From an uncultured Caldimonas sp. (lineage in GTDB: Bacteria; Pseudomonadota; Gammaproteobacteria; Burkholderiales; Burkholderiaceae), in contig NZ_CAMLJQ010000001.1 of assembly GCF_946480305.1 (NCBI RefSeq), positions 124,001 to 188,000 of the forward strand: a stretch of DNA of 64,000 bases. Reading direction: 5' to 3'. The notes below the pieces were generated by a model. It was given only the letters and a program-made list of their open reading frames with translations. It was not told where the DNA came from and did no database searches. Each line of letters starts with the position of its first letter. The first letter of the stretch is position 1. Positions 24,076 to 35,822 of this stretch are shown one piece after another. A program made the position numbers and the translations under genes.

Positions 24076-25563
24076 ATGGATTTCGTCAACCTTCCGTTGT
24101 TCGCCGCGGCGGCGCTCGTGTTTCTCAGCGTCGTGTCCGGCCTGTTCTCTACACGCATCGGTTTTTCCTTCCTGCTGGTGTTCCTGCTCGCCGGGGCGCT
24201 GGCCGGTGAAGACGGGCCGGGCGGACTGCAGTTCGACGACTTCACGCTGAGTTTCTGGGTCGGCAACGTGGCGCTGGCGGTGATCCTGCTGGACGGTGGG
24301 TTGCGCACGTCGTACTCCACCTTCCGCACGGGCCTCAAACCGTCGCTGCTGCTGGCGACGATCGGCGTCGCCATCAGCGCGCTGCTCACGGGTGTGGCCG
24401 CCACGCTGCTGCTCGATGTGGATTGGCGCCTCGGCGTGCTGCTCGGCGCCATCGTCGGTTCCACCGATGCGGCGGCCGTGTTCGCGCTGCTCAAGAAGTC
24501 CGGCGTCACGCTGAACGAGCGCGTGGCGGCCACGCTCGAAATCGAGTCTGGCATGAACGACCCGATGGCGGTGTACCTGACGCTCGCGTTCATCGCGGTC
24601 ATCGTCGGCGCCGGCTCGGAAGGCAGTGGCTGGCAGACGGTGCTGCTCACCTTCGTCCAGCAGTTCGGGCTCGGTGGTCTGTTCGGTGTGCTGGCCGGTT
24701 TTGGGTTGTCCGGCTTGCTGAACCGGTTGCCGGAGGCGTCCGACTCGGGCGGTGGCATCACGGCGTTGCTGCTGGTGTCCGCCGGGCTGGCGGTGTTCGG
24801 CATCACGGGCTGGATCGGCGGCTCGGGCTTCCTGGCCGTGTACCTGCTCGGCATGATCGTCGGCAACCGTGCGTCGCACCGGGTCCGGGTTTCGTTGTCG
24901 GCCATGGACGGCTATGCCTGGCTCTCTCAGGCCGGCATGTTCTTGCTGCTGGGGCTGCTGGTGACGCCCAGCGAGATGATCGACAGCGCCGTGCCCGCGC
25001 TCGGCATCGCAGCGGTGCTGATGCTGGTGGCGCGACCTCTCGCCGTGTGGCTGTGCCTGGCGCCGTTCCGGTTCCGGGCCAACGAAGTGTGGTTCATCTC
25101 CTGGGTGGGCCTGCGCGGTGCGGTGCCCATCGTGCTGGCGGTCTTCCCGCTGATGGCGGGGGTGCCGAACTCCATGCTGCTGTTCAACGTGGCCTTCGTG
25201 GTCGTGCTTGTTTCATTGCTGTTGCAAGGCACGACCATCGGTTTTGCCGGACGGCGCCTTGGCGTTGCGTTGCCCGAGGTGAGCGACGAGCAGCGCACGC
25301 GGGCCGTGTTCGGCGACTTCGTGCTGACAGGTACGGCCTCGATCGGCCAGTTGTGCGACTTCTACGGCTTGCCCGCTCCAGCCGAACCTCACGCCGCATT
25401 GGGGGCGTGGATGTCGCAGGCCCTTGGCCGTCCGGCCGTGGTGGGCGACCAACTGCGGCTCGGGCGCGCGACGCTCGCCGTGCGCAAGATGGATGGCGCC
25501 AGCATTGCCGAGGTCGGCCTGAAGCTGGAAGAGCCGGGTGTGGAACAAGCCGGCAGCGGGTGA
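24076..25563 (+). CDS. CPA1-type K+(Na+)/H+ antiporter, NhaP2/CvrA-like
   Basis: 495 residues. About 12-13 membrane helices; 'AIVGSTDAAAVFALLKKSGV' and 'TLEIESGMNDPMAVYLTLAF' are the conserved ion-site helices of NhaP2. 'WVGLRGAVPIVLAVFPLM' is the second half signature. A cytoplasmic C-terminal tail of ~95 residues with 'MDGASIAEVGLKLEE' is shorter than in E. coli NhaP2 (578 residues) and lacks a clear complete TrkA-C domain. It would exchange K+ or Na+ for protons at the inner membrane. Confidence 0.88.
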   Translation: MDFVNLPLFAAAALVFLSVVSGLFSTRIGFSFLLVFLLAGALAGEDGPGGLQFDDFTLSFWVGNVALAVILLDGGLRTSYSTFRTGLKPSLLLATIGVAISALLTGVAATLLLDVDWRLGVLLGAIVGSTDAAAVFALLKKSGVTLNERVAATLEIESGMNDPMAVYLTLAFIAVIVGAGSEGSGWQTVLLTFVQQFGLGGLFGVLAGFGLSGLLNRLPEASDSGGGITALLLVSAGLAVFGITGWIGGSGFLAVYLLGMIVGNRASHRVRVSLSAMDGYAWLSQAGMFLLLGLLVTPSEMIDSAVPALGIAAVLMLVARPLAVWLCLAPFRFRANEVWFISWVGLRGAVPIVLAVFPLMAGVPNSMLLFNVAFVVVLVSLLLQGTTIGFAGRRLGVALPEVSDEQRTRAVFGDFVLTGTASIGQLCDFYGLPAPAEPHAALGAWMSQALGRPAVVGDQLRLGRATLAVRKMDGASIAEVGLKLEEPGVEQAGSG

Positions 25564-25919
25564 TGGCTCCGGCAGCGGCCCATCAGCTGCTGCAAGGCAC
25601 TGTCGTCCATCGACATGGGGGTCGGTCCCGAGGTCGCAGGGATGCCGATGTCGCGACGCGTCACGTCTCAGCACTGGTGGCTCGTCTGCTGCACGCGCCA
25701 ACCAGGCCGAAGCGTGTCAGGCGCGTTCGAATCTTACGCGCGTCATACGGTTATCGTACAACTCGGACCCAGGCACTTGCGCTGCATTCCCCTGGTATTT
25801 GCTGCATACGGCAAGTTTGGCAACTGAATTTTTCATGAAGAGATAAGACATCGTACAACTGGTATGGTCATTTGGCCTCACTCTTCGAGGCCATTCACAC
25901 ATACCAGGAGACCATGGCG
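25564..25919. promoter_or_regulatory. Promoter region of the pectate lyase gene with repeated elements
   Basis: 356 bases without a gene, AT-richer toward the right. It holds an 11-base direct repeat ATCGTACAACT at 25753-25763 and 25850-25860. The hexamer TGGTAT occurs at 25793-25798 and 25860-25865, with its inverse ATACCA at 25901-25906. The second 11-mer runs straight into the second TGGTAT. Such reiterated elements suggest an operator for a sugar-acid-responsive regulator; which one is unknown. Confidence 0.5.
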
Positions 25920-27617
25920 ATGAAACGCAGAACTTTCGTGATGTCCACGCTCGCGCCGGTGGCGCTGGCCGCATGCGGCGGCGGTGGCGAGTCCGGCACT
26001 GACACCGCGCTGGCGGCCGATGAGGGCCTCGAGACCGCTCAGGGCCGCAAGCCCGCGTCCGGCGGAGCGGCCGCCGCGGAGGCGCGCCGGGCGATGCGAC
26101 GCGCGGCCGAATTCATGAGCGAGGAAGTGGCCTACAAGGGCGGCTATGTCTGGACTTATCTGCCGGATCTGTCCCGCAGTTGGGGCGAGATGGAGGCCAA
26201 GCGCACGATGCTGTGGGTGCAGCCACCCGGCACACCCTCGATGGGCCACGCCTATCTCGACGCCTATCACGCGACGGGCGACAAGCTCTTCCTGCATGCC
26301 GCAGAAGACGTGGCCAAGGCGCTGATGAAGGCGCAGCACCCGTCGGGCGGCTGGAACTACATCCACGACTTCGCCGGCGAGGAATCGCTGAAGGAGTGGT
26401 ATCGCACCATCGGTGCCAACGGCTGGCGGCTGGAGGAATTCCAGCACTACTACGGCAACGCCACGTTCGACGACGCCGGCACCGCCGTGGCGTCGCAGTT
26501 CCTGCTGCGCATGTATGTGGAGCGTGGCAGCGGCCGTTACCGCGAGGCGGTGCACAAGGCGATCCGGTTCGTCACCGAAAGCCAGTACCCGGTGGGCGGT
26601 TGGCCACAGCGCTACCCGCTGCGCGGCAACAACTACACCGAATACGTCACCTTCAACGACGACGTGGCCGGGGAGAACATCAAGTTCCTGCTGATGTGCC
26701 ACCTGGCGCTGGGCGAGTCGCGCCTGCTCGGACACATCCACCGTGCGATGGAAAGCTTCCTGTTCATGCAACAGCCCGACCCGCAGCCCGGCTGGGCACT
26801 GCAGCACACGCTGGACGGGCGCCCCGCCGCGGCGAGAACGTACGAACCGCTTGCGCTGACCACGCACACCACCGCCAACAACATCACGCAGTGCATGAAC
26901 TTCTACGCCCTCACGGGCGACCCGAAGTACCTGGCGCGCGTGCCGCAGGCGATCGACTGGCTCGACAAGGTGAAATTCACGCCCGAGCTGGCGCAGAAGT
27001 TCGGCCGCAGCCACCCCACCTTCGTGGAACTGGGTACCGACGAACCGCTGTACGTGCACCGCCGCGGCTCCAACGTCGTGAACGGCGCGTACTACGTCGA
27101 CAAGAACCCGGACAAGACCATCGGCCACTACTCGGCGTCCCGCAGCGTCAATGTGGCGGCGCTGCGCAGCCGCTATCAGGACCTCGTTGCCCGCCCGGTG
27201 GACGACGTGACCGAAGGGTCGCCGCTGAAGGTGCGGGGGCGCACGGCGTTGCCCGTGTATTTCTCGTTGCGCGAGGTGGCGCTCGAAGACTTGTTCGTCG
27301 GCCGCACGATGACGACGCCCGCCGTGACCGACGCCACCGCACAGCAGGTGATCGCTGCACTCGCGCCCCCGGGCTATTGGCCGACCAGGCTGACGTCCAC
27401 GACCAACCCCTACGTCGGCGCCGGCCCGTCGACGCCCTACCTGGAAGACACCTACGCCACCACTCACGTCGGGGACCGTTACGACACCTCGCCGTACAAC
27501 CCCGAGAACCCGCCCGCCGGCTATCCGGTGGTCGAGGCTCCGCTCGGCATCTCGGTCGAGACCTTCATACGCAACATGGGCACGCTCATCGCCTACGTGG
27601 CGCCTGTGAAGGGTTGA
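25920..27617 (+). CDS. Pectate lyase, polysaccharide lyase family 10-like, secreted
   Basis: 565 residues from ATG 25920, nine bases after AGGAG; the ATG at 25914 is too close to it. The N-terminus combines a Tat-like 'MKRRTFVMSTLAPVALAAC' with a lipobox (LAAC), so a lipoprotein or Tat-exported protein. The (alpha/alpha) barrel body contains 'QYPVGGWPQRYPLRGNNYTE', then 'YVTFNDDVAGENIKFLL', the PL10 pectate lyase pattern GGWPQ...TFND. It would cleave de-esterified pectin. The ~200-residue C-terminal extension is longer than in classical PL10 enzymes. Fits a plant-associated or plant-debris lifestyle. Confidence 0.85.
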   Translation: MKRRTFVMSTLAPVALAACGGGGESGTDTALAADEGLETAQGRKPASGGAAAAEARRAMRRAAEFMSEEVAYKGGYVWTYLPDLSRSWGEMEAKRTMLWVQPPGTPSMGHAYLDAYHATGDKLFLHAAEDVAKALMKAQHPSGGWNYIHDFAGEESLKEWYRTIGANGWRLEEFQHYYGNATFDDAGTAVASQFLLRMYVERGSGRYREAVHKAIRFVTESQYPVGGWPQRYPLRGNNYTEYVTFNDDVAGENIKFLLMCHLALGESRLLGHIHRAMESFLFMQQPDPQPGWALQHTLDGRPAAARTYEPLALTTHTTANNITQCMNFYALTGDPKYLARVPQAIDWLDKVKFTPELAQKFGRSHPTFVELGTDEPLYVHRRGSNVVNGAYYVDKNPDKTIGHYSASRSVNVAALRSRYQDLVARPVDDVTEGSPLKVRGRTALPVYFSLREVALEDLFVGRTMTTPAVTDATAQQVIAALAPPGYWPTRLTSTTNPYVGAGPSTPYLEDTYATTHVGDRYDTSPYNPENPPAGYPVVEAPLGISVETFIRNMGTLIAYVAPVKG

Positions 27618-27674
27618 GCGCAGGGGCGGCACGGCGCTTGCTCGAAGGGTGTTCCTTCGCCACGGAGCACCGCG

Positions 27675-28271
27675 ATGAGCACCTTGATGAGCAAGCTCTC
27701 CCCGAGCGTGACCGACATGATCCGCATGGACCACAGCCACGTGCTGGAAACCTTCCACCAGTTCCGCTGCGGGATGTCGGCCACCAAGAAGGAGGCGCTG
27801 GTCCATGCAACGTGCGTGTCGTTGGAGATCCACGCACAGCTCGAAGAAGAGACCTTCTACCCGGCATTGCGCGAGCTGGCGAGCGACGTGGGCGTGCTCG
27901 AAAAGAGCTACCCCGAGCACGCCGAGATGCGTCGGCTCATCACGCGGCTGCGCGCGATGCCGGCCACCGACCCGGACTACGACGCCACCTACCTCGAACT
28001 CATGCGTGATGTGCTGCACCACGTGGCCGACGAGGAAACCACGCTGCTCCCGGCCGCCGAGCGGCTGATGCCCGAACGTTTGGGGGAGCTGGGCGCCCAG
28101 ATGGCACGCCGGCGCGCGCAGTTGCTCACGTCACGAGCGGGGGAGATCATGTCCAGCACCGCGCGTTCCTTCCCCGAGAGCGCGGTGGTGATGGCCGCCG
28201 GCGCCGTCGGCGCGGGCTCCTACCTGCTGCAGCAGGCGGCGGAGCTGGTGAAGGGCGGCGGTCGTCGTTGA
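27675..28271 (+). CDS. Hemerythrin HHE-domain protein
   Basis: 198 residues. Metal-binding histidines and glutamates in 'MIRMDHSHVLETFHQF', 'SLEIHAQLEEETFYPAL', 'SYPEHAEMRRLITRL' and 'VLHHVADEETTLLPAAERL' give the two-iron hemerythrin site. After ~135 residues there is a tail with a short glycine-rich hydrophobic helix ('SAVVMAAGAVGAGSYLLQQA') that could touch the membrane. Likely binds or senses oxygen, NO or iron. GGAG precedes ATG 27675. Confidence 0.9.
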   Translation: MSTLMSKLSPSVTDMIRMDHSHVLETFHQFRCGMSATKKEALVHATCVSLEIHAQLEEETFYPALRELASDVGVLEKSYPEHAEMRRLITRLRAMPATDPDYDATYLELMRDVLHHVADEETTLLPAAERLMPERLGELGAQMARRRAQLLTSRAGEIMSSTARSFPESAVVMAAGAVGAGSYLLQQAAELVKGGGRR

Positions 28272-28281
28272 GCCTTGACGG

Positions 28282-29310
28282 TCAGCCGGCGGTGCCGCGC
28301 ACCCATGCCTTGCGGATCTCCCGGCCGCAACGCAGCGATTGCGCGCCCGGCCCCAGGCCGTCGACCACGGTGGTGCTTTGGCGGGCCACGACACCCCACC
28401 ACTGCTTGCTCGCATCGATCCAGGGGTAGAAGCCGAATGCACCGGCGCTGCTGAAGGCGCCGTCGCCGCGGGTGGCGTCCGTCTCGACCCAGTGGCCGAT
28501 GGCGTAGTGCATCAGCTCGTCGGACGGCGCGGGCGAACTGATCGCCGCGTTGCACAACGCCGGTGTTGCACATGTCGCGTGTGCGCCCAGCAAGGCCTTG
28601 ATCCGCAGCTCCCCCGCGACCACGCGCTGCAGGAAGCGGCCGTACTGCGCCGCGCTCGTCTGCACCCCGCCGGCCAGCTGAGGTTGGGTGTATGCCAGTT
28701 GCAGCGCGCCGTTCAGCCCGGCGGCGATGTGCTGGGCCAGTGCGGTGTTGTCGTCGCTGCCCAGCCCCATGAGCGTGGCGTGCTTCTGCATGTGCCCGCC
28801 GCTGTAGAAAAAGAACCCGTCATGCACCGGCACGTAGCTGCCGTTCTGGATCACCGGTCCTTGCGCCGATTGGCACTGCCCCACCGTGTGCTCGGGCAGG
28901 CAGAAGTCGAACTCGGTGTAGCCGCTGGTGAAGTTGAGCAACTTCACGTCGTCGGCCGTCAGGTTGCCGGCGCGCTGCTCGGCCACGTAGGCGCCATAGA
29001 TCCACTTCGACGCGGAGGCGATGGACATGACCGTGTCGGCTTCCGGCGCAAGCGTGCCGACGCTGCCTTGCGCCAGTACACCGGTCGCATCGCCGACCGA
29101 CCAATGGAACGGCCGGATCGCCGCACATGTCGAGTGGCTGGCCGCGGTTGCACTGGCCGCTGCCTCGCGCTGCGCGGTGGTGGGCTCGCCCGGTGCACCG
29201 CCGTCGTCGCTGCCTCCACCGCAGCCGGCCAGGCCGATCACGGCGGTGAGCGTCAGGCGGGCGAACGGTGCTCGGGCGTGGGAAGCAACGGTGGCGGCGG
29301 GTATCGGCAT
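28282..29310 (-). CDS. Lipoprotein with serine beta-lactamase-like SxxK motif
   Basis: 342 residues from ATG 29310, chosen because the signal peptide with lipobox 'VIGLAGC' follows; ATG 29394 would add a long polar extension. The mature part contains 'TVMSIASASKWIYGAYVAE', where SASK matches the SxxK nucleophile motif of beta-lactamases and penicillin-binding proteins. Several cysteines ('DFCLPEHTVGQCQSAQGP', 'HATCATPALCNAA') suggest disulfides. A KTG-like third motif is not obvious. Probably an envelope serine hydrolase or esterase. The gene is divergent from the response regulator at 29456. Confidence 0.65.
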   Translation of the reverse strand: MPIPAATVASHARAPFARLTLTAVIGLAGCGGGSDDGGAPGEPTTAQREAAASATAASHSTCAAIRPFHWSVGDATGVLAQGSVGTLAPEADTVMSIASASKWIYGAYVAEQRAGNLTADDVKLLNFTSGYTEFDFCLPEHTVGQCQSAQGPVIQNGSYVPVHDGFFFYSGGHMQKHATLMGLGSDDNTALAQHIAAGLNGALQLAYTQPQLAGGVQTSAAQYGRFLQRVVAGELRIKALLGAHATCATPALCNAAISSPAPSDELMHYAIGHWVETDATRGDGAFSSAGAFGFYPWIDASKQWWGVVARQSTTVVDGLGPGAQSLRCGREIRKAWVRGTAG

Positions 29311-29455
29311 GTGAGGCTTGGTCGAAGTGGTGTCGTTGGCCGTGACTGTCGCCGGTGCCGGCCGACCTGCCAACGGCTTGTCATCGTTTGTCATCACTTC
29401 GCGGGCTCTGCAACAGGCGGTCGCCCCGTAACATCGCGCCACACCGAGCGCCGCC

Positions 29456-30160
29456 ATGACCGACACCCCCCGCATCCTGATCGCCGACGACGAAGCCGAG
29501 CTGCGCGCGCTGTTGCAGCGCTATTTCACCGAGCAGGGCATGGCGGTACGCGTCGTGCAGAACGCCGCTGCCGCCGAGCGACTGCTGGCACGCGAGCGCT
29601 TCGATGTGCTGGTGCTCGACGTGATGATGCCCGGCGAGGACGGTCTTGCGTTGTGCCGCCGCCTGCGCGCAGCCGGCGAGACGGTGCCCATCCTGATGCT
29701 CACCGCCCGGGGCGATCCGATCGATCGCGTCGTCGGGCTCGAGATGGGGGCCGACGACTACCTGCCCAAGCCGTTCAACCCGCGCGAGCTGCTGGCGCGC
29801 GTGCAGGCCATGGTGCGGCGCCAGCGCATGCTCGGCGCCCACGGCGGCCCGCTGGGCGACGCGCCGTTCGCCTTCGGGCGCTACACGCTGCACGCCGCGC
29901 GCCGCGTGCTCGAAAAGGACGGCCAGCCGCTCGCGCTGACGTCGGGCGAGTTCGCGCTGCTGCAGGCCTTCGTCAGCCACGCCAACCGCCCGCTGGGGCG
30001 TGACCGGCTCATCGAGCTGGCGCGAGGGCGGGACCACGAGGCCACAGACCGCAGCATCGACGTGCAGGTGATGCGGTTGCGCCGCCTGATCGAGGACGCC
30101 CCTGCTTCGCCGCGCCACATCCGCACGGTGTGGGGCGTGGGCTACGTGTTCGTGCCATGA
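29456..30160 (+). CDS. OmpR family response regulator
   Basis: 234 residues. Receiver domain: acidic pair D11/D12, phospho-acceptor D55 in 'VLVLDVMMPGEDG', K105 in 'DDYLPKPFNP'. The C-terminal winged helix reads 'LTSGEFALLQAFVSHANRPL' and ends '[12 protein letters not shown]'. Very similar in layout to OmpR. Its stop overlaps the histidine kinase ATG (ATGA), so both are translated together. Targets not visible. Confidence 0.95.
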   Translation: MTDTPRILIADDEAELRALLQRYFTEQGMAVRVVQNAAAAERLLARERFDVLVLDVMMPGEDGLALCRRLRAAGETVPILMLTARGDPIDRVVGLEMGADDYLPKPFNPRELLARVQAMVRRQRMLGAHGGPLGDAPFAFGRYTLHAARRVLEKDGQPLALTSGEFALLQAFVSHANRPLGRDRLIELARGRDHEATDRSIDVQVMRLRRLIEDAPASPRHIRTVWGVGYVFVP

Positions 30161-31470
30161 ACTGGCTGCCGCGTACCCTGTTCCGGCGCAGCCTGTTGCT
30201 GATCGTCGGGTTGATCCTGCTCGGCCAGATCGCGAACGCGGTGCTCTTCCGGGAGCTGGTGATGAAGCCGCGGCTGCAACTGGCGGCCGACGCCGCGGTG
30301 GCCGAGCTGATGGGGCTGCGGTCGGCGCTGCTCGCGGTGCCCGCGGATCGACGTGCACAGGTGGTCGAAGCGTTCAGCATCCACACGCGCGCCGTGGACG
30401 GGCCGGTGGACGAACCGCGGGTGGCGCGGCGCGCGCGCCGCCTGCTCGAGCGCCGTTTCGTCGACGCAGTGGCCCGCGGCGTCACGCCGCACGGCATCGG
30501 CGTGAGCTGGCACGACCGCACCCGTGATGCGCTCGTGGCCGGCATCACCGTGGAGGGCCGGACCTATCAAGTGCACCTGCCCACGCCGCTGCTCGCCCGG
30601 GTGTTTTCGCGCGCGTGGCTGCTCAGCAGCGCGGCGACGGCCTTGCTGGCCTTGGTGGGCGCGTGGCTCATCCAGCGCCGCATCAACCGCCCGCTCACCG
30701 GGCTGGTGGGCGCGGCCCGGCAGTTCGGCCAGGGGCGACGCCCCGCGCCTTTGCCCGAAGACGGGCCCGACGAGATCGCGACCGTCTCGCGCGCTTTCAA
30801 CGAGATGGTCGAGCGGCTCGCGCACAGCGAGCGTGAGCGCAGCCTGATGCTGGCCGGTCTGTCGCACGACCTGCGCACGCCGCTGGCCAAGATGCGGCTC
30901 GCGAGCGAAATGCTGCAGGGCCGGGCGGAGGCGGAACTGCTCGCCACGCTGGACCGCAACATCGGGGCGATGGACCGCCTGCTGAGCCAGTTCCTCGATT
31001 TCACGAGGGCGGGTGGAGGGCATGAGGCGCCGGTGGAGGCGGACCTGAACGAAATCGCCCGCGAAGCGGCGCTGATCGCGGGCGACGTCGCATTCGTGCC
31101 GGGTGAGATTCCCCGCCTGCAACTGCAGCCCGAAGCCGTGCGGCGGCTGGTGCTCAACCTGGCCGTCAATGCGCACAAGCATGGCGCGCCTCCCGTGGAG
31201 GTGGCGACGGGCGCCGATGGCGGCGAGGTGTGGCTCGAAGTGCGGGACCGCGGCCCGGGCATCGACGCGGGCAGGGCCGAGGCGCTGATGCAGCCCTTCG
31301 CGCGCGGCGACCGTGCGCGTGGCGAGGCGGACGGCGCAGGGCTGGGGCTGGCGATCGTGGAGCGCATCGCCCGGGCGAACGGTGCGCGCCTGCAGTTGCT
31401 CGCGCGGGAAGGGGGCGGGCTCACGGCACGTGTGGTCTGGACCTTGCCCACGTCGTCGAAACGTCTGTGA
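30157..31470 (+). CDS. EnvZ-like sensor histidine kinase
   Basis: 437 residues. Membrane helix 1 ~12-32, periplasmic sensor ~33-152, helix 2 ~154-172, HAMP ('[20 protein letters not shown]'). The H-box is '[20 protein letters not shown]' with phospho-His 237. The ATPase domain has '[11 protein letters not shown]' (N box), 'VRDRGPGID' (G1) and '[12 protein letters not shown]' (G2). It pairs with the OmpR-type regulator it overlaps. The periplasmic domain is Arg-rich and has no recognised ligand fold. Confidence 0.95.
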   Translation: MNWLPRTLFRRSLLLIVGLILLGQIANAVLFRELVMKPRLQLAADAAVAELMGLRSALLAVPADRRAQVVEAFSIHTRAVDGPVDEPRVARRARRLLERRFVDAVARGVTPHGIGVSWHDRTRDALVAGITVEGRTYQVHLPTPLLARVFSRAWLLSSAATALLALVGAWLIQRRINRPLTGLVGAARQFGQGRRPAPLPEDGPDEIATVSRAFNEMVERLAHSERERSLMLAGLSHDLRTPLAKMRLASEMLQGRAEAELLATLDRNIGAMDRLLSQFLDFTRAGGGHEAPVEADLNEIAREAALIAGDVAFVPGEIPRLQLQPEAVRRLVLNLAVNAHKHGAPPVEVATGADGGEVWLEVRDRGPGIDAGRAEALMQPFARGDRARGEADGAGLGLAIVERIARANGARLQLLAREGGGLTARVVWTLPTSSKRL

Positions 31471-31558
31471 CATTCCTGTCGCTTGCCGGCAGCCCCTGCC
31501 GGAACCGCACTTTTGCTATGGCAAACTGCGCCCCTTTCTTGGAACCACTGGGACGCGA

Positions 31559-33898
<2,340 letters not shown>

Positions 33899-33981
33899 AG
33901 TCGTGTCGATGCGCAACACGCCGGCCGCATGCGCCGGTGTGTTGCCTACCATGGCGGTCCCATCAATTCAGGAGGATCGTC

Positions 33982-34515
33982 ATGCACTTCACCCGTTGGA
34001 TCGTTCCCGCCGCCACGGCAGCCTTGCTCGCGGCATGCGGACATGGGCCGCATCACCAGGGTGGCATGTCGGCGGCCGTGGCCGAGCTGCAACCGACCCG
34101 TGGCAACACCACCGCGGGGACAGTCCGCTTCGAGCAGCGTGGCGAGCACGTGACGGTGTTCGCGCGGGTCACGGGCCTGAAGCCCGGCCAGGAACACGGT
34201 TTTCACGTGCACGAAAAGGGTGATTGTTCGAGCGGCGACGGGATGAGCGCCGGCGGGCACTTCAACCCCCTGGGCAAGCCGCACGGGCATCACGGCAAGA
34301 ACGAGCACCACGCGGGCGACATGCCCAACCTCAGGGCCGACGCGAACGGCGTGGCCGAAGCGAAGTTCAACCTCGATGGCGTGACCGTGGGCGCGGGTGT
34401 GACCGACATCGTCGGCCGCGGCCTGATCGTGCACGCGAATCCGGACGACTACACCTCCCAGCCGGTAGGCAACGCCGGCGCACGCCTGGCCTGCGCGGTG
34501 ATCACGAAACGCTGA
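33982..34515 (+). CDS. sodC: Cu/Zn superoxide dismutase, periplasmic lipoprotein
   Basis: 177 residues with a strong AGGAGG at 33970-33975. Lipobox 'LLAAC' with Cys 19. Copper ligands are in 'EHGFHVHEKGDC' and 'GGHFNPLGKPHG'; the zinc loop is 'HHAGDMPNL'. An added His-rich stretch ('KPHGHHGKNEHH') may help metal capture. C-terminal 'AGARLACAVI' supplies the second disulfide Cys. Converts superoxide in the periplasm. Confidence 0.95.
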   Translation: MHFTRWIVPAATAALLAACGHGPHHQGGMSAAVAELQPTRGNTTAGTVRFEQRGEHVTVFARVTGLKPGQEHGFHVHEKGDCSSGDGMSAGGHFNPLGKPHGHHGKNEHHAGDMPNLRADANGVAEAKFNLDGVTVGAGVTDIVGRGLIVHANPDDYTSQPVGNAGARLACAVITKR

Positions 34516-34624
34516 CCCGGGTGTGTCAGCACGGCTTCATCGCACGCCCGATAATGCGCGCTTTCGCACGGGCGTGCGCCACTGCTGATGCAAGCGGACC
34601 GCACGCCCTGATGACATTCAGGGC

Positions 34625-35734
34625 ATGCAAGCACTTCAGATCTACGCCGGGCCTCGCGCGCTGCAGCACATCCGCGAGCGCGGTCTGCGCGCCAGCGACA
34701 TCCGGGCCGTTGCCGGGGCAGCCGGCGGCCCCAAGGGGCTGGTCCTCAACCATCTCGATCGCCACGTGTTCGGCTCATGGCTTGCGTCCTCGCGCCACAC
34801 CATCCACCTGATCGGCGCGTCCATCGGCGGCTGGCGCATGGCGGCAGGGGCGCTGCCGGATGCAGCGGCTGCCTTCCAGCGGCTGGTGCATGACTACATC
34901 CAGGAGCCATACGAGCCGGAGCCCGGGCGACGCATGCCAAGCGCTGAACTCGTCAGCCGTCGCTTTGCTGCCGAACTGGATGCGTTCTTCGACGGCCACA
35001 TCGATCATGTGGTCGGGCACCCGCGCTACCGCCTGCACATCGTCACGTCGCGCGGCCGGCATGTGCTGGCCCGCGAGGGCCGCTGGCGCACGCCGATCGG
35101 CTACCTCGGCGCCTTGCTCACCAATGCCGCCAGCCGCAAGACGCTCGGCCTGTGGCTCGAACGCGTGGTCTTCTCGACACCCGGCGAGGCCCTGCCTCTC
35201 GACCTGGGCGACATGCGGCACCGGCTCGTGCCGCTCAGCGTGCAGAACTTCAAGCCGGCGCTGCTCGCGTCGTGCTCGATCCCGTTCGTGCTGAAAGCCG
35301 TGCACGACGTTCCCGGCGGCCCGCCCGGCGCCTATTGGGATGGCGGCATCACCGACTACCACCTGCATTGGAACTACACGCCGTTGCTCGGCGCAGCGCA
35401 GATGCAGGCCGAGGAATGCGGCGGTCTCGTGCTGTACCCGCACTTCCAGCAGGCGCTGGTGCCCGGCTGGCTCGACAAGGCCTGGAAGGCGCGCCACCGC
35501 GCCACGCCGTACCTGGACAACGTGGTGGTCCTCGCTCCCCACCCGCAGTGGGTGCGCGAGCGCCTGCCCAACGCCAAGCTGCCGGACCGCAACGACTTCA
35601 AGCGCTACGGCGCCGACATCGCCGGCCGCATGCGCGACTGGACCCGCGCGGTGGCCGAGAGCGAGCGCCTGGCCGAAGACTGGGCGAACTGGCTCGCACG
35701 CGGCATGCCGGTACACGACGTCAAGCCGCTCTGA
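34625..35734 (+). CDS. Patatin-like phospholipase family protein
   Basis: 369 residues, no signal peptide. An N-terminal oxyanion glycine loop 'VAGAAGGPKGLVL', the nucleophile elbow 'LIGASIGGWRMAAGA' (GxSxG) and the catalytic Asp motif 'YWDGGITDYHL' (DGG) form the patatin Ser-Asp dyad. It would be a cytoplasmic or injected acyl hydrolase. No T6SS genes flank it, so a housekeeping lipid role is the simpler reading. Start ATG 34625 lacks a strong ribosome site. Confidence 0.82.
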   Translation: MQALQIYAGPRALQHIRERGLRASDIRAVAGAAGGPKGLVLNHLDRHVFGSWLASSRHTIHLIGASIGGWRMAAGALPDAAAAFQRLVHDYIQEPYEPEPGRRMPSAELVSRRFAAELDAFFDGHIDHVVGHPRYRLHIVTSRGRHVLAREGRWRTPIGYLGALLTNAASRKTLGLWLERVVFSTPGEALPLDLGDMRHRLVPLSVQNFKPALLASCSIPFVLKAVHDVPGGPPGAYWDGGITDYHLHWNYTPLLGAAQMQAEECGGLVLYPHFQQALVPGWLDKAWKARHRATPYLDNVVVLAPHPQWVRERLPNAKLPDRNDFKRYGADIAGRMRDWTRAVAESERLAEDWANWLARGMPVHDVKPL

Positions 35735-35822
35735 GAGGCTGCCGATGAATTCGGCGCGCGCGAGCGGCACTTCAATACACTAAGCCCCAACCCGTTGCCC
35801 ACAAGACGGGGGAGCGAACCGC

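Noticed and set aside
25726..25749. Possible PIP box before the pectate lyase gene
   Set aside because: The site reads TTCGA-N15-TACGG; the first pentamer breaks the B position and the second core is mismatched, so it does not meet the consensus.
25878..28022. 714-codon minus-strand open frame across the pectate lyase and hemerythrin genes
   Set aside because: It spans two well supported plus-strand genes and their spacer and has no recognisable domain; a GC-codon artefact.
28282..29310. True beta-lactamase conferring resistance
   Set aside because: Only the SxxK motif is visible; the KTG and SDN/YAN motifs are not evident, and the protein is a Cys-rich lipoprotein.
34625..35734. Patatin-like protein as a T6SS lipase effector
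   Set aside because: No vgrG, PAAR, chaperone or immunity gene is adjacent; a housekeeping acyl hydrolase is the simpler reading.
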